Shown here in pieces: positions 28,415 to 37,484 of a stretch of 50,040 nt of DNA. The notes below the pieces were generated by a model, which was given only the letters and a program-made list of their open reading frames with translations, made no database searches and was not told the origin of the DNA. Position 1 is the stretch's first letter, and each line of letters opens with the position of its first letter. The translations under genes were made by a program, and so were the position numbers. The stretch is taken from NCBI GenBank assembly GCA_013361335.1, contig JABFYH010000062.1:1-50040 (forward strand), read 5' to 3'. This DNA comes from Gemmatimonadaceae bacterium. Lineage in GTDB: Bacteria > Gemmatimonadota > Gemmatimonadetes > Gemmatimonadales > Gemmatimonadaceae.

Positions 28415-29191
28415 ATGCCGACTCGCATGCTGCAGCTCGTGTTGCACTACGATGGCACGGGCTTCAGCGGATGGCAGCGGCAGCCGGACCGCCGCACCGT
28501 ACAGGGCGTGCTGGAGGAGGCGCTATCGCGGCTCTGCGCCGCACCCATGGCAGCGCTCGGCTCCGGTCGTACCGACGCGGGTGTGCACGCGCGCGGACAG
28601 GCAGTGGGCGTGCGCGTGCCGGAACGCTGGACCGCAGCCTCGCTCCGCCGCGCGTTGAACGCCGTGCTCCCGGACGACGTCTGGGTCGCATCGGCGCACG
28701 CGATGCGAGACGACTTTCACGCGCGCTTCAGCGCCACCGCCCGCCGGTACAGCTATTACGTCGGCACCGATGAGGATGCAGCGTCGCCATTCCGGCGGCG
28801 GGTGGAGTGGGCCGTCGCCGGTCCGATCGCGCGCGACGCGCTCGACGACGGCGCGCGCCTCGTCACCGGCGAGCACTCCTTCCGCGCCTTCGCCGTGCGG
28901 GGCACCGCGCCCCCATCGGACGATCACCGCTGCCGCATCATCGAGGCGGTCTGGCACGAGCGCGCGGGCGGGCTCGTGCTGGAGATCGAGGCGAACCGCT
29001 TCCTGCATCACATGGTCCGCTTCCTGGTGGGCACGATGATGGATACCGCACGCGGTCGCCGGCCGAGGAGCGACCTCGCGGCGCTGCTCGTCGCCGGCGA
29101 CAACGACGACGTGTCCGCGCCGGCGCCCGCGCACGCCCTCTTTCTCGACACGGTCCGCTATCCGGCGGAGCTTTATCTCCCGACCGCATGA
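28415..29191 (+). CDS. truA: tRNA pseudouridine(38-40) synthase TruA
   Basis: 258 residues from the ATG at 28415; an internal ATG at 28427 (MLQLVLHYDG) is possible. Motifs: LVLHYDGTGFSGWQRQPDRR, VQGVLEEALSRLC, ALGSGRTDAGVHARGQ with catalytic Asp54, DDFHARFSATARRYSYYV, GEHSFRAFAVRGTA and FLHHMVRFLVGTMMDTARG. It forms pseudouridine at positions 38-40 of tRNA anticodon arms. It is first in a series of overlapping plus-strand genes and overlaps the next gene by ATGA. Judging by the promoter position its mRNA may be leaderless. Confidence 0.96.
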   Translation: MPTRMLQLVLHYDGTGFSGWQRQPDRRTVQGVLEEALSRLCAAPMAALGSGRTDAGVHARGQAVGVRVPERWTAASLRRALNAVLPDDVWVASAHAMRDDFHARFSATARRYSYYVGTDEDAASPFRRRVEWAVAGPIARDALDDGARLVTGEHSFRAFAVRGTAPPSDDHRCRIIEAVWHERAGGLVLEIEANRFLHHMVRFLVGTMMDTARGRRPRSDLAALLVAGDNDDVSAPAPAHALFLDTVRYPAELYLPTA

Positions 29192-29850
29192 AGATCTTTC
29201 TCGCCACCGCCAGCACCGACGACGTCGCCTGGGGCGCCGCGCACGGCATGCTCGATGGTGTCCTCACCTCGCCTGCCCTGCTCGCCGACGAAGCCCGCAC
29301 CGACGCGCGCGAGCACCTGCTCGACCTCTGCCGCCTCGTGCACGGGCCCATCTTCGCCACCGTCCAGGCGATCGACGCCGCCGGGGCGTATCGCGATGGC
29401 CGCGACCTGGCGAAGCTCTCCGACCAGATCGTCGTCCAGCTCCCGCTCGTCGAGGACACCCTCGGCGCGATGCGCCGGCTGCACGCCGACGGCGTGCGCG
29501 TCGCCGCCACTCACGTGTACAACACTGCGCAGGCGCTGCTCGCCGTGCGCGCCGGGGCGTCGAGCGTCGTCACCGCGCTCGATCAGCTCGATGCAGCCGG
29601 CCACGACGCGATCGGCGTCGTGCGCGACGTCCGAGCCGCCTTCGACAGCTCCGACGCGGAGTGCGACGTCATCGCCGTGCACCCCGCGTCGCCCACCCAG
29701 TTCGGGCTCTGCGCCTGTGCGGGGGCTGACGCGGTCGCGATGAGCGAGACACTCTGTCGCGCCCTGCTCGTCCACCCCCTCACCGACCGCGGTGTCGATC
29801 AGTTTCTCGGCGACGTCGCCCGCCTGCGCCGCGTATGGCCCGTCAGCTGA
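29188..29850 (+). CDS. Transaldolase/fructose-6-phosphate aldolase-fold protein lacking the Schiff-base lysine
   Basis: 220 residues, the length of the short transaldolase (FSA/TalC) class. The pattern follows that family: MKIFLATASTDDV, GVLTSPALLADE (family: GVTTNPSL), GPIFATVQAID, IVVQLPLVEDTLGAMRRLHA (family: IVVKVP), ATHVYNTAQALLAVRAGASS (family: T.VF...QA..A...GA) and HPASPTQ (family: S.R). The Schiff-base lysine of VVKVP is Gln84 here, TNPS is TSPA, and the SxR block is altered. It therefore probably lacks aldolase or transaldolase activity. It overlaps truA by ATGA and shares a base with the next start. Confidence 0.82.
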   Translation: MKIFLATASTDDVAWGAAHGMLDGVLTSPALLADEARTDAREHLLDLCRLVHGPIFATVQAIDAAGAYRDGRDLAKLSDQIVVQLPLVEDTLGAMRRLHADGVRVAATHVYNTAQALLAVRAGASSVVTALDQLDAAGHDAIGVVRDVRAAFDSSDAECDVIAVHPASPTQFGLCACAGADAVAMSETLCRALLVHPLTDRGVDQFLGDVARLRRVWPVS

Positions 29851-31256
29851 TGCGCTCCCTGCTCGCCCTCGCCGGTTTGACCGCGCTCGCCGCCTGCACC
29901 GGCGCCCCTGCCGAATCGAAGGCGCAGGTGGCGCGCACCGACGACTTCGGCGCCCGGACCACCAGCACCATCTCGGCCTCGCGCCGCACCGCGATCACCG
30001 ACGCCGTCGCTCGCGTCGCGCCGTCAGTCGTGACGGTGCAGACCGAGGTCGTGCAGCGCGTGCAGGCCGATCCCTTCGACGTCTTCTTCGGCGGACGCTC
30101 GGGCACGCAGACCTCGGCGGGGCTCGGCACCGGGTTCATCATTCGCGCCGACGGCGTCATCGTCACCAACGCCCACGTGGTCGCCGGCGCGACGTCGATC
30201 TCCGTCATGCTGCGCGACGGCACCACCTATCCCGCGAAGATGATCGGCACCGACGAGACGAACGACCTCGCGGTGATCCAGGTGAAGGCGAGCGGGCTCC
30301 CCGTCGCACCCCTGGGCGACTCGGACAATCTCCTCGTCGGCGAGTGGGCGATCGCGATCGGCAATCCGTACGGCTTCATGCTCGGCAACCCGGAGCCCAG
30401 CGTGACTGCCGGCGTCATCAGCGGCGTGGGGCGCAATCTCGTCGCGCGGGGCGAAGGGCCGTCGGCGTACTTCGACATGATCCAGACCGACGCCTCGATC
30501 AACCCCGGGAACTCCGGCGGCCCGCTCGTCAGCGCGGGGGGCGACGTGATCGGCGTGAACTCCTCGATCTATTCCACCAATGGGGGCGGCTCGGTCGGGA
30601 TCGGCTTCGCCATCCCGATCAACCGTGCGCGGCGGGTGGCGGACGACCTGATGACCCACGGCCGCGTGCGCCGCCCCTGGATCGGCGTGCGGCTCGAGCA
30701 GCCCCAGACCCAGAACCCGCGCGACCTGATCGCCCGTGGCGCGCTGGTGGCCTCCGTCACCCCCGGCTCGCCCGCCCAGCGGGCCGGCATCAGGCCGGGC
30801 GACCTGATCCTCCGGTCGCGCACCCGCGCGATCCGGAACCGGTTCGACTGGGACGCCGCCCTGCTGGACCTCCGGGTGGGCGAGCAGGTCCCGCTCGTCG
30901 TCCGGCGGGGGAACGGCGAGGTCCCGGTCACGGTGACCATCGCCGACCTCCCCGAGGTGAGCGCCCCCAAGGTGCAGGTGCTCCGGGAGCTCGAGGTCGT
31001 GACCCTGACGCCGGCCATCAGGGCGGAGCGCGGCATCCTCTCGCCGCGGGGGGCCCTGATCTACCGGGCCTCGGATCGGGTCACCGGAGAGCTCTTCATC
31101 CAGCCGGGCGACGTGATCGTCCAGATCAACCGCACGGCGATCGGGTCGGCGGAAGACGTGTCCCGCGCGCTCGACTATTATTCAGGGCGTGGGCCGATCC
31201 GACTCTTCTTCGAGCGCCAGGGACAGATCTCCTCTACCGACTTCGTGATCCGATGA
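29850..31256 (+). CDS. DegP/HtrA-like trypsin-fold protease, lipoprotein, two PDZ regions
   Basis: 468 residues from the ATG at 29850 (TGATG with the previous stop); an ATG at 29835 adds five residues. Signal [16 protein letters not shown] has a lipobox ending at Cys16, so it is likely a lipoprotein. The catalytic triad is His109 ([10 protein letters not shown]), Asp138 ([10 protein letters not shown]) and Ser221 ([10 protein letters not shown]). A first PDZ domain covers about 270-360 ([20 protein letters not shown]) and a second about 370-465 ([20 protein letters not shown]). HtrA proteases degrade misfolded envelope proteins. It overlaps purB by ATGA, an unusual partner for an envelope protease. 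Confidence 0.93.
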   Translation: MRSLLALAGLTALAACTGAPAESKAQVARTDDFGARTTSTISASRRTAITDAVARVAPSVVTVQTEVVQRVQADPFDVFFGGRSGTQTSAGLGTGFIIRADGVIVTNAHVVAGATSISVMLRDGTTYPAKMIGTDETNDLAVIQVKASGLPVAPLGDSDNLLVGEWAIAIGNPYGFMLGNPEPSVTAGVISGVGRNLVARGEGPSAYFDMIQTDASINPGNSGGPLVSAGGDVIGVNSSIYSTNGGGSVGIGFAIPINRARRVADDLMTHGRVRRPWIGVRLEQPQTQNPRDLIARGALVASVTPGSPAQRAGIRPGDLILRSRTRAIRNRFDWDAALLDLRVGEQVPLVVRRGNGEVPVTVTIADLPEVSAPKVQVLRELEVVTLTPAIRAERGILSPRGALIYRASDRVTGELFIQPGDVIVQINRTAIGSAEDVSRALDYYSGRGPIRLFFERQGQISSTDFVIR

Positions 31257-32689
31257 CGGCGTCCGAGCGCTACTCGTCGCCGCTGGCCGAGCGCTACGCC
31301 TCGCGCGCCATGCTGGAGCTCTGGTCGCCGCAGATGCGGCACGGGCTCTGGCGGCAGCTCTGGCTCGCCCTCGCCGAAGCGGAGCAGCGGCTCAGCGTGC
31401 CGATTCCGGACGAGGCGCTGGCCCAGATGCGCGCCCACCTGGACGACATCGACTTCGCGAAGGTCGCCGTCTACGAGCGCCGCTTCCGGCACGACGTGAT
31501 GGCGCACGTCCATGCCTTCGGCGATGCCGCGCCGGCGGCGCACCAGTTCATCCACCTCGGCGCCACGAGCGCGTTCGTCACCGACAACGCGGACCTGATC
31601 CTGATGCGCCGCGGCATGGTCCTCCTGCGCGGGCGCGTGGTGCGCGTGCTGCGGGCGCTCGCCGCCTTCGCGCGCGAATGGCGCGACGAGCCGACGCTGG
31701 GCTACACCCATCTCCAGCCCGCGCAGCCGACCACCGTGGGCAAGCGCGCCACGCTGTGGATGCAGGACCTCGTGCTCGACCTCGCGGATCTCGATCATCG
31801 CATCGCGACCCTGCCCTTCCGCGGCGTGAAGGGGACGACCGGCACGCAGGCGAGCTTCCTCGAGATCTTCGACGGCGATCACGCGAAGGTGCGCGAGCTC
31901 GATCGGATGGTGACCGCGGCGATGGAGTTTCCGCGGTCCATCCCGGTGAGCGGCCAGACGTACACCCGCAAGCTGGACGCGCAGGTGCTGGCCGCCGTCG
32001 CCGGGGTGGCGGCGAGCGCCGCCAAGTTCAGCGCCGACATCCGCATGCTCCAGGCCTTCGGCGAGATCGAGGAGCCCTTCGAGCGGGATCAGATCGGGTC
32101 GTCGGCGATGGCGTACAAGCGAAACCCGATGCGCTCGGAGCGGATCGCCTCCCTGGCGCGCTTCGTCGCGTCGCTCGAGCCGAACGCCAACCAGACCCAC
32201 GCCGTGCAGTTCTTCGAGCGGACGCTGGACGACAGCGCGAACCGCCGGCTCTCAATCCCCGAGTCCTTCCTCGCCACCGACGCCATTCTGGGGCTGATGG
32301 AGAACGTCGCGATGGGGCTCGAGGTACATCCGGCGCGCATCCGGCGTCGTCTGATGGACGAGCTTCCCTTCATGGCGACCGAGGAGCTGATCGTGCGGGC
32401 GGTGCGCGCCGGGGGCGACCGTCAGGACGCGCACGAGCGGATCCGCCGGTACAGCATCGATGCGGCGCGGGCGCTGAAGGACGGCGCCGCGCACAACGAT
32501 CTGCTGGATCGCATCGCCGCCGACGACGCCTTCGGGATGACGCGCGCCGAGCTGGACGCCGCGATGGATCCGCGCCGCTTCGTCGGCCGGGCGCCGCAGC
32601 AGGTCGACGAGTTCCTGGAGGAGGTCGTGGGCCCCCTGCTCGCCGGCTCGTCGCATGCCGAGCCGGTGCTCGAGGACGTGCGCGTATGA
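31253..32689 (+). CDS. purB: Adenylosuccinate lyase
   Basis: 478 residues. Motifs: [76 protein letters not shown] and the fumarase/ASL signature [16 protein letters not shown]. The length and the [12 protein letters not shown] block match the eukaryote-like long PurB class. It removes fumarate from SAICAR and adenylosuccinate, steps 8 and 12 of adenine nucleotide synthesis. ATGA overlaps on both sides (degP-like, purC) tie it into the series. Confidence 0.96.
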   Translation: MTASERYSSPLAERYASRAMLELWSPQMRHGLWRQLWLALAEAEQRLSVPIPDEALAQMRAHLDDIDFAKVAVYERRFRHDVMAHVHAFGDAAPAAHQFIHLGATSAFVTDNADLILMRRGMVLLRGRVVRVLRALAAFAREWRDEPTLGYTHLQPAQPTTVGKRATLWMQDLVLDLADLDHRIATLPFRGVKGTTGTQASFLEIFDGDHAKVRELDRMVTAAMEFPRSIPVSGQTYTRKLDAQVLAAVAGVAASAAKFSADIRMLQAFGEIEEPFERDQIGSSAMAYKRNPMRSERIASLARFVASLEPNANQTHAVQFFERTLDDSANRRLSIPESFLATDAILGLMENVAMGLEVHPARIRRRLMDELPFMATEELIVRAVRAGGDRQDAHERIRRYSIDAARALKDGAAHNDLLDRIAADDAFGMTRAELDAAMDPRRFVGRAPQQVDEFLEEVVGPLLAGSSHAEPVLEDVRV

Positions 32690-33612
32690 TGGCCACCGCC
32701 CCCGCGGAGCGGCTGCCGCTCCCGCTCCTGCGCAGCGGCAAGGTGCGCGAGGTGTACGAGGTCGACGCCGACCGGCTCCTCCTCGTCGCCAGCGACCGCG
32801 TGAGCGCTTTCGACGTCGTCATGCGCGAGCGCGTCCCCTACAAGGGGGCGGTGCTCACCCAGATCACCGCCTGGTGGCTGCGGCAGCTCGGCGGGCTCGT
32901 CGCGCATCACATGCTCGCCGCCGACGCGGACGCCATCGTCGCCGCCGTGCCGGTGCTCGCGCCGCATCGCGCCGCGCTCGTCGGTCGCGCGATGCTCTGC
33001 ACGCGCACCGAGGTGTTTCCCATCGAGTGCGTGGTGCGCGGCTACCTGAGCGGCTCGGCGTGGAAGGAGTATCGCCTGCGCGGAACGCTCGCCGGCGAGG
33101 CCATGCCGATCGGCCTGCGTGAGAGCGACCGCTTCGATCCGCCGCGCTTCTCCCCGGCGACCAAGGCGGAGAGCGGCCACGACGAGAACATTCCGGTGGC
33201 CGAGGTGGCGCGCCGCCTCGGGCCCGCGGTCGCGTCCGAGCTCGAGCGGCTCAGCCGCCTCGTGTACGCGCGAGGCCGCGACCTCGCCGTGCCGCGCGGG
33301 ATCATCATCGCCGACACCAAGTTCGAGTTCGGCCGCGATCGCGCCGGCGTCATCCGCCTCATCGACGAGGTGCTGACGCCGGACAGCTCGCGCTTCTGGC
33401 CCGCGGACCGCTACGCGCCGGGTGGCCCGCAGCCCAGCTTCGACAAGCAGCCGCTGCGGGATTACCTGGAGGGCGAGCGCCGCGCCGGCCGCTGGAATGG
33501 GGAGGCGCCGCCGCCGGCGCTCCCCGCCGCCGTCGTCGACGCCACGAGCGCCCGCTATCTGGACGCCTTCGCGCGCATCACCGGCGCCCCGCTGCCCATC
33601 ACCGACCTCTGA
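32686..33612 (+). CDS. purC: SAICAR synthetase
   Basis: 308 residues from the ATG at 32686; the adjacent ATG at 32689 is an alternative. Motifs: [104 protein letters not shown] and [10 protein letters not shown]. At 308 residues it is of the long yeast-like type rather than the 235-residue E. coli type. It ligates aspartate to CAIR. It overlaps purB by ATGA, and the product it makes is the PurB substrate. Confidence 0.96.
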   Translation: MMATAPAERLPLPLLRSGKVREVYEVDADRLLLVASDRVSAFDVVMRERVPYKGAVLTQITAWWLRQLGGLVAHHMLAADADAIVAAVPVLAPHRAALVGRAMLCTRTEVFPIECVVRGYLSGSAWKEYRLRGTLAGEAMPIGLRESDRFDPPRFSPATKAESGHDENIPVAEVARRLGPAVASELERLSRLVYARGRDLAVPRGIIIADTKFEFGRDRAGVIRLIDEVLTPDSSRFWPADRYAPGGPQPSFDKQPLRDYLEGERRAGRWNGEAPPPALPAAVVDATSARYLDAFARITGAPLPITDL

Positions 33613-33637
33613 TTCCACCGATCCCACCGACCCCACC

Positions 33638-34291
33638 GTGAGCTTCGCCCGCGAAGGACTCGTCTTCATCGCGATCGCCGCCCTGATCGCCGCCGGCACG
33701 TTCGCGCTGGCGCTCAACCGGCGCTCGTGGCCCCTCTGGCTGCTCGCCTTCCTGCTCACGCTGATCTCGCTGTGGGTCGCCTACTTCTTCCGCGACCCGG
33801 AGCGGAGCGGCCCGCGCGGCGAGCGCGTCGTCATCGCCCCGGCGGACGGCAAGGTCGTGCTGATCCAGGAGGTCGACGAGCCGGCGTTCATGGGCGGGCG
33901 CACGAAGCGCGTCTCGATCTTCATGAACGTGTTCAACGTGCACGTGAACCGGTATCCGGTGAGCGGCACCGTGCGCTACGTGAAGTACAACCCGGGCAAG
34001 TTCCTCAACGCCGCCGTCGAGAAGTCCAGCCTCGAGAACGAGCAGATGTCGGTCGGCATCGAGAGTGGAGGCGTGCGGGTGCTCGTGCGCCAGATCGCCG
34101 GCCTGATCGCTCGGCGCATCGTGACGTACAGCAAGGAAGGGGAGCAGGTTGAGCAGGCGCAGCGCATGGGGCTGATCCGCTTCGGGTCGCGCGTCGACGT
34201 CTTCCTCCCCCTCGACGCCGTCGTGACGGCGAAGATCGGCGACATGACGGTCGCCGGCACCTCCGTGATCGCGGAGCTTCCCACGCGATGA
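33638..34291 (+). CDS. psd: Phosphatidylserine decarboxylase proenzyme, short (PSD-A) type
   Basis: 217 residues from a GTG at 33638. Two N-terminal hydrophobic helices (GLVFIAIAALIAAGTFALAL, WPLWLLAFLLTLISLWVAYF) precede FRDPERSGP and VIAPADGKVVLIQEV, then RVSIFMNVFNVHVNRYPVSG and VRQIAGLIARRIVTY. The self-cleavage site is RFGSRVD, where Gly-Ser yields the pyruvoyl group. It decarboxylates phosphatidylserine to phosphatidylethanolamine at the inner membrane. It is followed at once by pssA with an ATGA overlap. The 25-bp gap from purC holds a short ccaccgatc-type tandem repeat and no ribosome site. Confidence 0.94.
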   Translation: MSFAREGLVFIAIAALIAAGTFALALNRRSWPLWLLAFLLTLISLWVAYFFRDPERSGPRGERVVIAPADGKVVLIQEVDEPAFMGGRTKRVSIFMNVFNVHVNRYPVSGTVRYVKYNPGKFLNAAVEKSSLENEQMSVGIESGGVRVLVRQIAGLIARRIVTYSKEGEQVEQAQRMGLIRFGSRVDVFLPLDAVVTAKIGDMTVAGTSVIAELPTR

Positions 34292-35967
34292 CGACACCGC
34301 TCCGCCGGCCCCTGCGCCGTCCGCTCCGCCGCCCCAATATGCGGCGCGCCGTGATCCTGTTTCCCAGTGGGTTCACGCTCGGCAATCTGTTCTTCGGCAT
34401 CTTCGCCATCATCGCCGCGTCGCGGCTCGAGTTCACCGCCGCCGGCGTCTACGTCATGCTCGGCGGGATCTGCGACGCGCTCGACGGGCGCGTGGCGCGG
34501 GCCACCAACTCCGGTACGGAGTTCGGCGAGGAGCTGGATTCGCTCGTCGACGCGATCAGCTTCGGCCTCGCGCCGGCGATGATCATGTACTTCGCCGTCC
34601 TGAACCGGGACGGATGGGACTGGGTCTGGGTCTTCACCTTCGCCGCCGCCGCGGTGCTTCGCCTCGCGCGCTTCAACATCGAGCAGGCGGGCACGGCGAA
34701 GACCTACTTCCAGGGACTGCCCAGCCCCGCGGCCGGGATCACCCTCGCGTCGTACTACTGGTTCAGCCAGTCGTCACTGTACGAGTACGGGGCGATCGCC
34801 GACCTGAAGTGGCACGTGCTGCTCCGCTACCTCATGGCGATGCTGTCGTTCCTCATGATCAGCAACGTCCCGTATCCGACCTTCCCCCGCATGGGGATTC
34901 GCAGCCTGCGCGGGATCGGGGCGAGCCTCATCATGATCGGCGGGATCACGCTGCTGCTGACGAAGCGTCTGGAGTACTTCTTCCCGCTCGCGCTCGCCTA
35001 CATCGCGTGGGGGCTGCTGCGGTGGGTGTTCTTCGGGCTCTTCGAACGCCGCCAGCCCACGATGCCGTACGACCTCTCCGAGGGCGAGGACGACGAGGAC
35101 GAGGACGAAGAGGAGACCTTCCAGATCTCCGACTCGCGCGTCCACGCAACGCGCCAGGGCCATCGCGAGGACGTGGCTGCGCGGCAGGATCGGATGCGCG
35201 CGCGCGCCGGCCGCGCCGAAGTCGAGACCTCCACCCCGCGCGCCGAGCGTCCGCGTCGGCCGGAGCGTCCCGAACGTGCCGAGCGCAGCGAGCGCTCCGA
35301 GCGTGAGCGCCCCGAGCGTGAGCGCCCCGAGCGTGAGCGCCCCGAACGTGCCGCCACCACCGCCGACCGCGCCGCGGACAACGATCGTGGACGCCGGGAT
35401 CGCAAGAAGGAGCGCCCCAAGGGCGGCGACCGCACGGAGCGTGCAGAGCGGCCGGAGCGCGCGGAGCGTCCACCGCGCCCGCCGCGTCCCGAGCCGGCCC
35501 CACCCGTGACGGCCGCGCCGACGCCGATCCTCACCGGGGTGGACGCGATCACCGTCGGCGAGCCGGCGAACGCGACGTCTGCCGACGAGGAGCTGCTGAC
35601 CGACGACGACGAGGGCAGCGGCGAGGGCGGCGCCGACATCATCGCCGAGAGTGGCGCCGCCGCGCTGGCCGGCGCACCGACCCGCAAGCGGAAACGTCGG
35701 CGGCGGCGCGGCGAGCGGAAGGAGCGCAGCGGCAGCGAGACGGCGCTGACAGGAGGCGGGGACATCGCCTCCGCCGGCGCCCCGCCCGAGTCGATCGCCC
35801 CGTCGATCGGCGACGGTGGCTCCGACGCCTCCGACCCCGACCGCTCGCCCTACGCGTCCGCGCCGAGCGTCCCCGTCGTCCCACCGAGCCCACCCGCACC
35901 TTCTGCGGAGCCGGCCTCGCCGCCGCCCCTGCCGCCATCGCCGTCCAGCTCCGAGCCCTCCGAATGA
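34288..35967 (+). CDS. pssA: CDP-diacylglycerol-serine O-phosphatidyltransferase with a long disordered tail
   Basis: 559 residues. Residues 1-16 contain LRRP repeated three times. Residues 20-255 are the CDP-alcohol phosphotransferase domain with about seven membrane helices and the signature DALDGRVARATNSGTEFGEE LDSLVD (63-88). Residues 257-559 are a hydrophilic, low-complexity tail: an acidic run EGEDDEDEDEEE, tandem RPERE-type repeats (about 325-355), a basic cluster RKRKRRRRRGERKER, and a Pro/Ser-rich end. Typical bacterial PssA of this class is 230-280 residues, so more than half is extra. It makes phosphatidylserine for Psd. ATGA overlaps with psd and purS suggest the tail is really translated. 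Confidence 0.92.
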   Translation: MTTPLRRPLRRPLRRPNMRRAVILFPSGFTLGNLFFGIFAIIAASRLEFTAAGVYVMLGGICDALDGRVARATNSGTEFGEELDSLVDAISFGLAPAMIMYFAVLNRDGWDWVWVFTFAAAAVLRLARFNIEQAGTAKTYFQGLPSPAAGITLASYYWFSQSSLYEYGAIADLKWHVLLRYLMAMLSFLMISNVPYPTFPRMGIRSLRGIGASLIMIGGITLLLTKRLEYFFPLALAYIAWGLLRWVFFGLFERRQPTMPYDLSEGEDDEDEDEEETFQISDSRVHATRQGHREDVAARQDRMRARAGRAEVETSTPRAERPRRPERPERAERSERSERERPERERPERERPERAATTADRAADNDRGRRDRKKERPKGGDRTERAERPERAERPPRPPRPEPAPPVTAAPTPILTGVDAITVGEPANATSADEELLTDDDEGSGEGGADIIAESGAAALAGAPTRKRKRRRRRGERKERSGSETALTGGGDIASAGAPPESIAPSIGDGGSDASDPDRSPYASAPSVPVVPPSPPAPSAEPASPPPLPPSPSSSEPSE

Positions 35968-36221
35968 GCCGCTTCAAAGTCGCTGTCCAGGTCGTCCCGC
36001 GCCGCGGGCTGCTCGATCCGCAGGGCAAGGCCGTCGCCGACGCGCTGCACACCCTCGGCTTCGGCGGCGTGTCGAGTGTCCACGTCGGCCGGCACCTCGT
36101 ACTCGACGTCGATGCCTCCAGCGAGGCCGATGCCCGCAAGCTCACGCGCCAGATGTGCGAGCGGCTGCTCGCCAATCCGGTGACCGAGGACTTCGAGATC
36201 GCCACCGTGGCCCCCGCATGA
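35964..36221 (+). CDS. purS: FGAM synthase subunit PurS
   Basis: 85 residues: MSRFKVAVQVVPRRGLLDPQ, GKAVADALHTLGF (family: G.A...AL..LGF) and ARKLTRQMCERLLANPVTED (family: ...MC..LLANPVIE). PurS bridges PurL and PurQ in the three-part formylglycinamide ribonucleotide amidotransferase. It overlaps pssA and purQ by four bases each. Confidence 0.95.
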   Translation: MSRFKVAVQVVPRRGLLDPQGKAVADALHTLGFGGVSSVHVGRHLVLDVDASSEADARKLTRQMCERLLANPVTEDFEIATVAPA

Positions 36222-36910
36222 AGTTCGGCATCGTCACCTTCCCCGGCTCGAACGGCGACTACGACGCCTACCGCGCGCCGATCGACGCCCTGGCCGAGGA
36301 GTCGGTCTATCTGTGGCACAAGGACCACGATCTCCAGGGCGCCGACGTCGTCATCCTGCCGGGAGGGTTCAGCTACGGCGACTACCTGCGGCCCGGCGCC
36401 ATCGCGCGCTTCAGCCCCATCATGCAGGAAGTGACGGCGCACGCGCGACGCGGCGGACCGGTGCTGGCCATCTGCAACGGCTTCCAGATCGCCTGCGAGG
36501 CGGGACTGCTGCCCGGGGCGCTCCAGCGCAACGCGTCGCTCAAGTTCGTCTGCGCACCGATCGCGCTGCGCGTCGAGAACGCCGACACGATCTTCACCTC
36601 GCGCTACGACGCGAGGCAGCTGATCACGGTGCCGATCGCGCACGGTGACGGCCGCTACAGCGCCGACGAGGAGACTCTCGACAGGCTCGAGGGCGAGGGC
36701 CAGGTCGTGTTTCGCTACGCTCCCGATCGCCTGCAGGCGGCCGAGGCGTACAACCCCAACGGCTCGATGCGCGACATCGCCGGGATCGTCAGTACGGAGG
36801 GCAACGTGCTCGGCATGATGCCCCATCCGGAGCGCGCGGTGGACCCGGTGCTGGGATCCGCCGACGGACTCGCGCTCTTCGAATCCATTCTCCAACGCGT
36901 CGCCGCCTGA
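36218..36910 (+). CDS. purQ: FGAM synthase glutaminase subunit PurQ
   Basis: 230 residues. MKFGIVTFPGSNGDYDAYRA is the family start. VVILPGGFSYGDYLRPGAI follows, then the nucleophile block VLAICNGFQIACEAGLLPGA (catalytic Cys) and GMMPHPERAVDP (His and Glu of the triad). It releases ammonia from glutamine for PurL. It begins within the last bases of purS (ATGA) and ends 13 bp before the BamE-like gene, which separates it from purL. Confidence 0.96.
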   Translation: MKFGIVTFPGSNGDYDAYRAPIDALAEESVYLWHKDHDLQGADVVILPGGFSYGDYLRPGAIARFSPIMQEVTAHARRGGPVLAICNGFQIACEAGLLPGALQRNASLKFVCAPIALRVENADTIFTSRYDARQLITVPIAHGDGRYSADEETLDRLEGEGQVVFRYAPDRLQAAEAYNPNGSMRDIAGIVSTEGNVLGMMPHPERAVDPVLGSADGLALFESILQRVAA

Positions 36911-36923
36911 CGAGGAGCGCTCC

Positions 36924-37484
36924 ATGCGCGGTTCGATCGTTCTCTCCCTGCTCTGCCTCCCCACCGTGCTGCTCGCGCAGCAGACCGACCACGTCGTCTC
37001 ACCGGGCATGACCCGCGCGCAGGTGGTGGCGGCGCTCGGCGCCCCCGCGACCCAGCGGACCGCGAGCGAGTTCACGTACATGTTCTACCCGAACGCCTGC
37101 GGCCGCGAGTGCGGCATGAACGACCTCGTGATCCTCAAAAACGACAGCGTCAGCGACGCGATCTTCCGCTCGCCCAACCGGCACTACACGGGCACCAGCA
37201 GCTCGCCCGAGCAGGTGACGCCGGCCGTCGCGCCGCACCACGCGCGCTCCGCCACCAAGCCGATGCACAAGCGCGATACCACCGCGGCCAAGCCCAAGAC
37301 CGCCGCTCCGGCGAAGGCCGCAGCGGCACCGACGCCGATCAAGCCGCCGGCCAAGGCGAACGACACCAAGCCGTCGATCCCGACCAAGGCGCCGACCCTG
37401 CCCCCCGCGCCGACGAAGACGCCGGCCACCGCACCGACGAAGGCGCCCACCAAGGCACCTGCTCCCGACAAGAAGCCCGGATGA
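36924..37484 (+). CDS. Secreted BamE/SmpA-like protein with Lys/Ala/Pro tail
   Basis: 186 residues. The ATG at 36924 has a good ribosome site GAGGAG at 36912-36917. A cleavable signal peptide [20 protein letters not shown] is followed by [20 protein letters not shown], which fits the start of BamE/SmpA-type domains (GMTKxQVxxLLGxP). CGRECG holds two cysteines that could bond. Residues 95-186 are an Ala/Lys/Pro/Thr-rich, repeat-like tail, positively charged. Proteins of this fold assist outer-membrane assembly, but the function here is unknown. It lies between purQ and purL and overlaps purL by ATGA. An export role for this protein has no evident link to purine synthesis. Confidence 0.75.
   Translation: MRGSIVLSLLCLPTVLLAQQTDHVVSPGMTRAQVVAALGAPATQRTASEFTYMFYPNACGRECGMNDLVILKNDSVSDAIFRSPNRHYTGTSSSPEQVTPAVAPHHARSATKPMHKRDTTAAKPKTAAPAKAAAAPTPIKPPAKANDTKPSIPTKAPTLPPAPTKTPATAPTKAPTKAPAPDKKPG

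Noticed and set aside
33613..33637. Short ccaccgatc-type tandem repeat before psd as a regulatory site
   Set aside because: Fewer than three units of nine bases, no dyad and no known binding-site match; too little to call.
35300..35360. CRISPR or minisatellite array in the RPERE-coding repeats
   Set aside because: The units are short, contiguous and in frame within pssA, with no spacers. They are protein low-complexity repeats.
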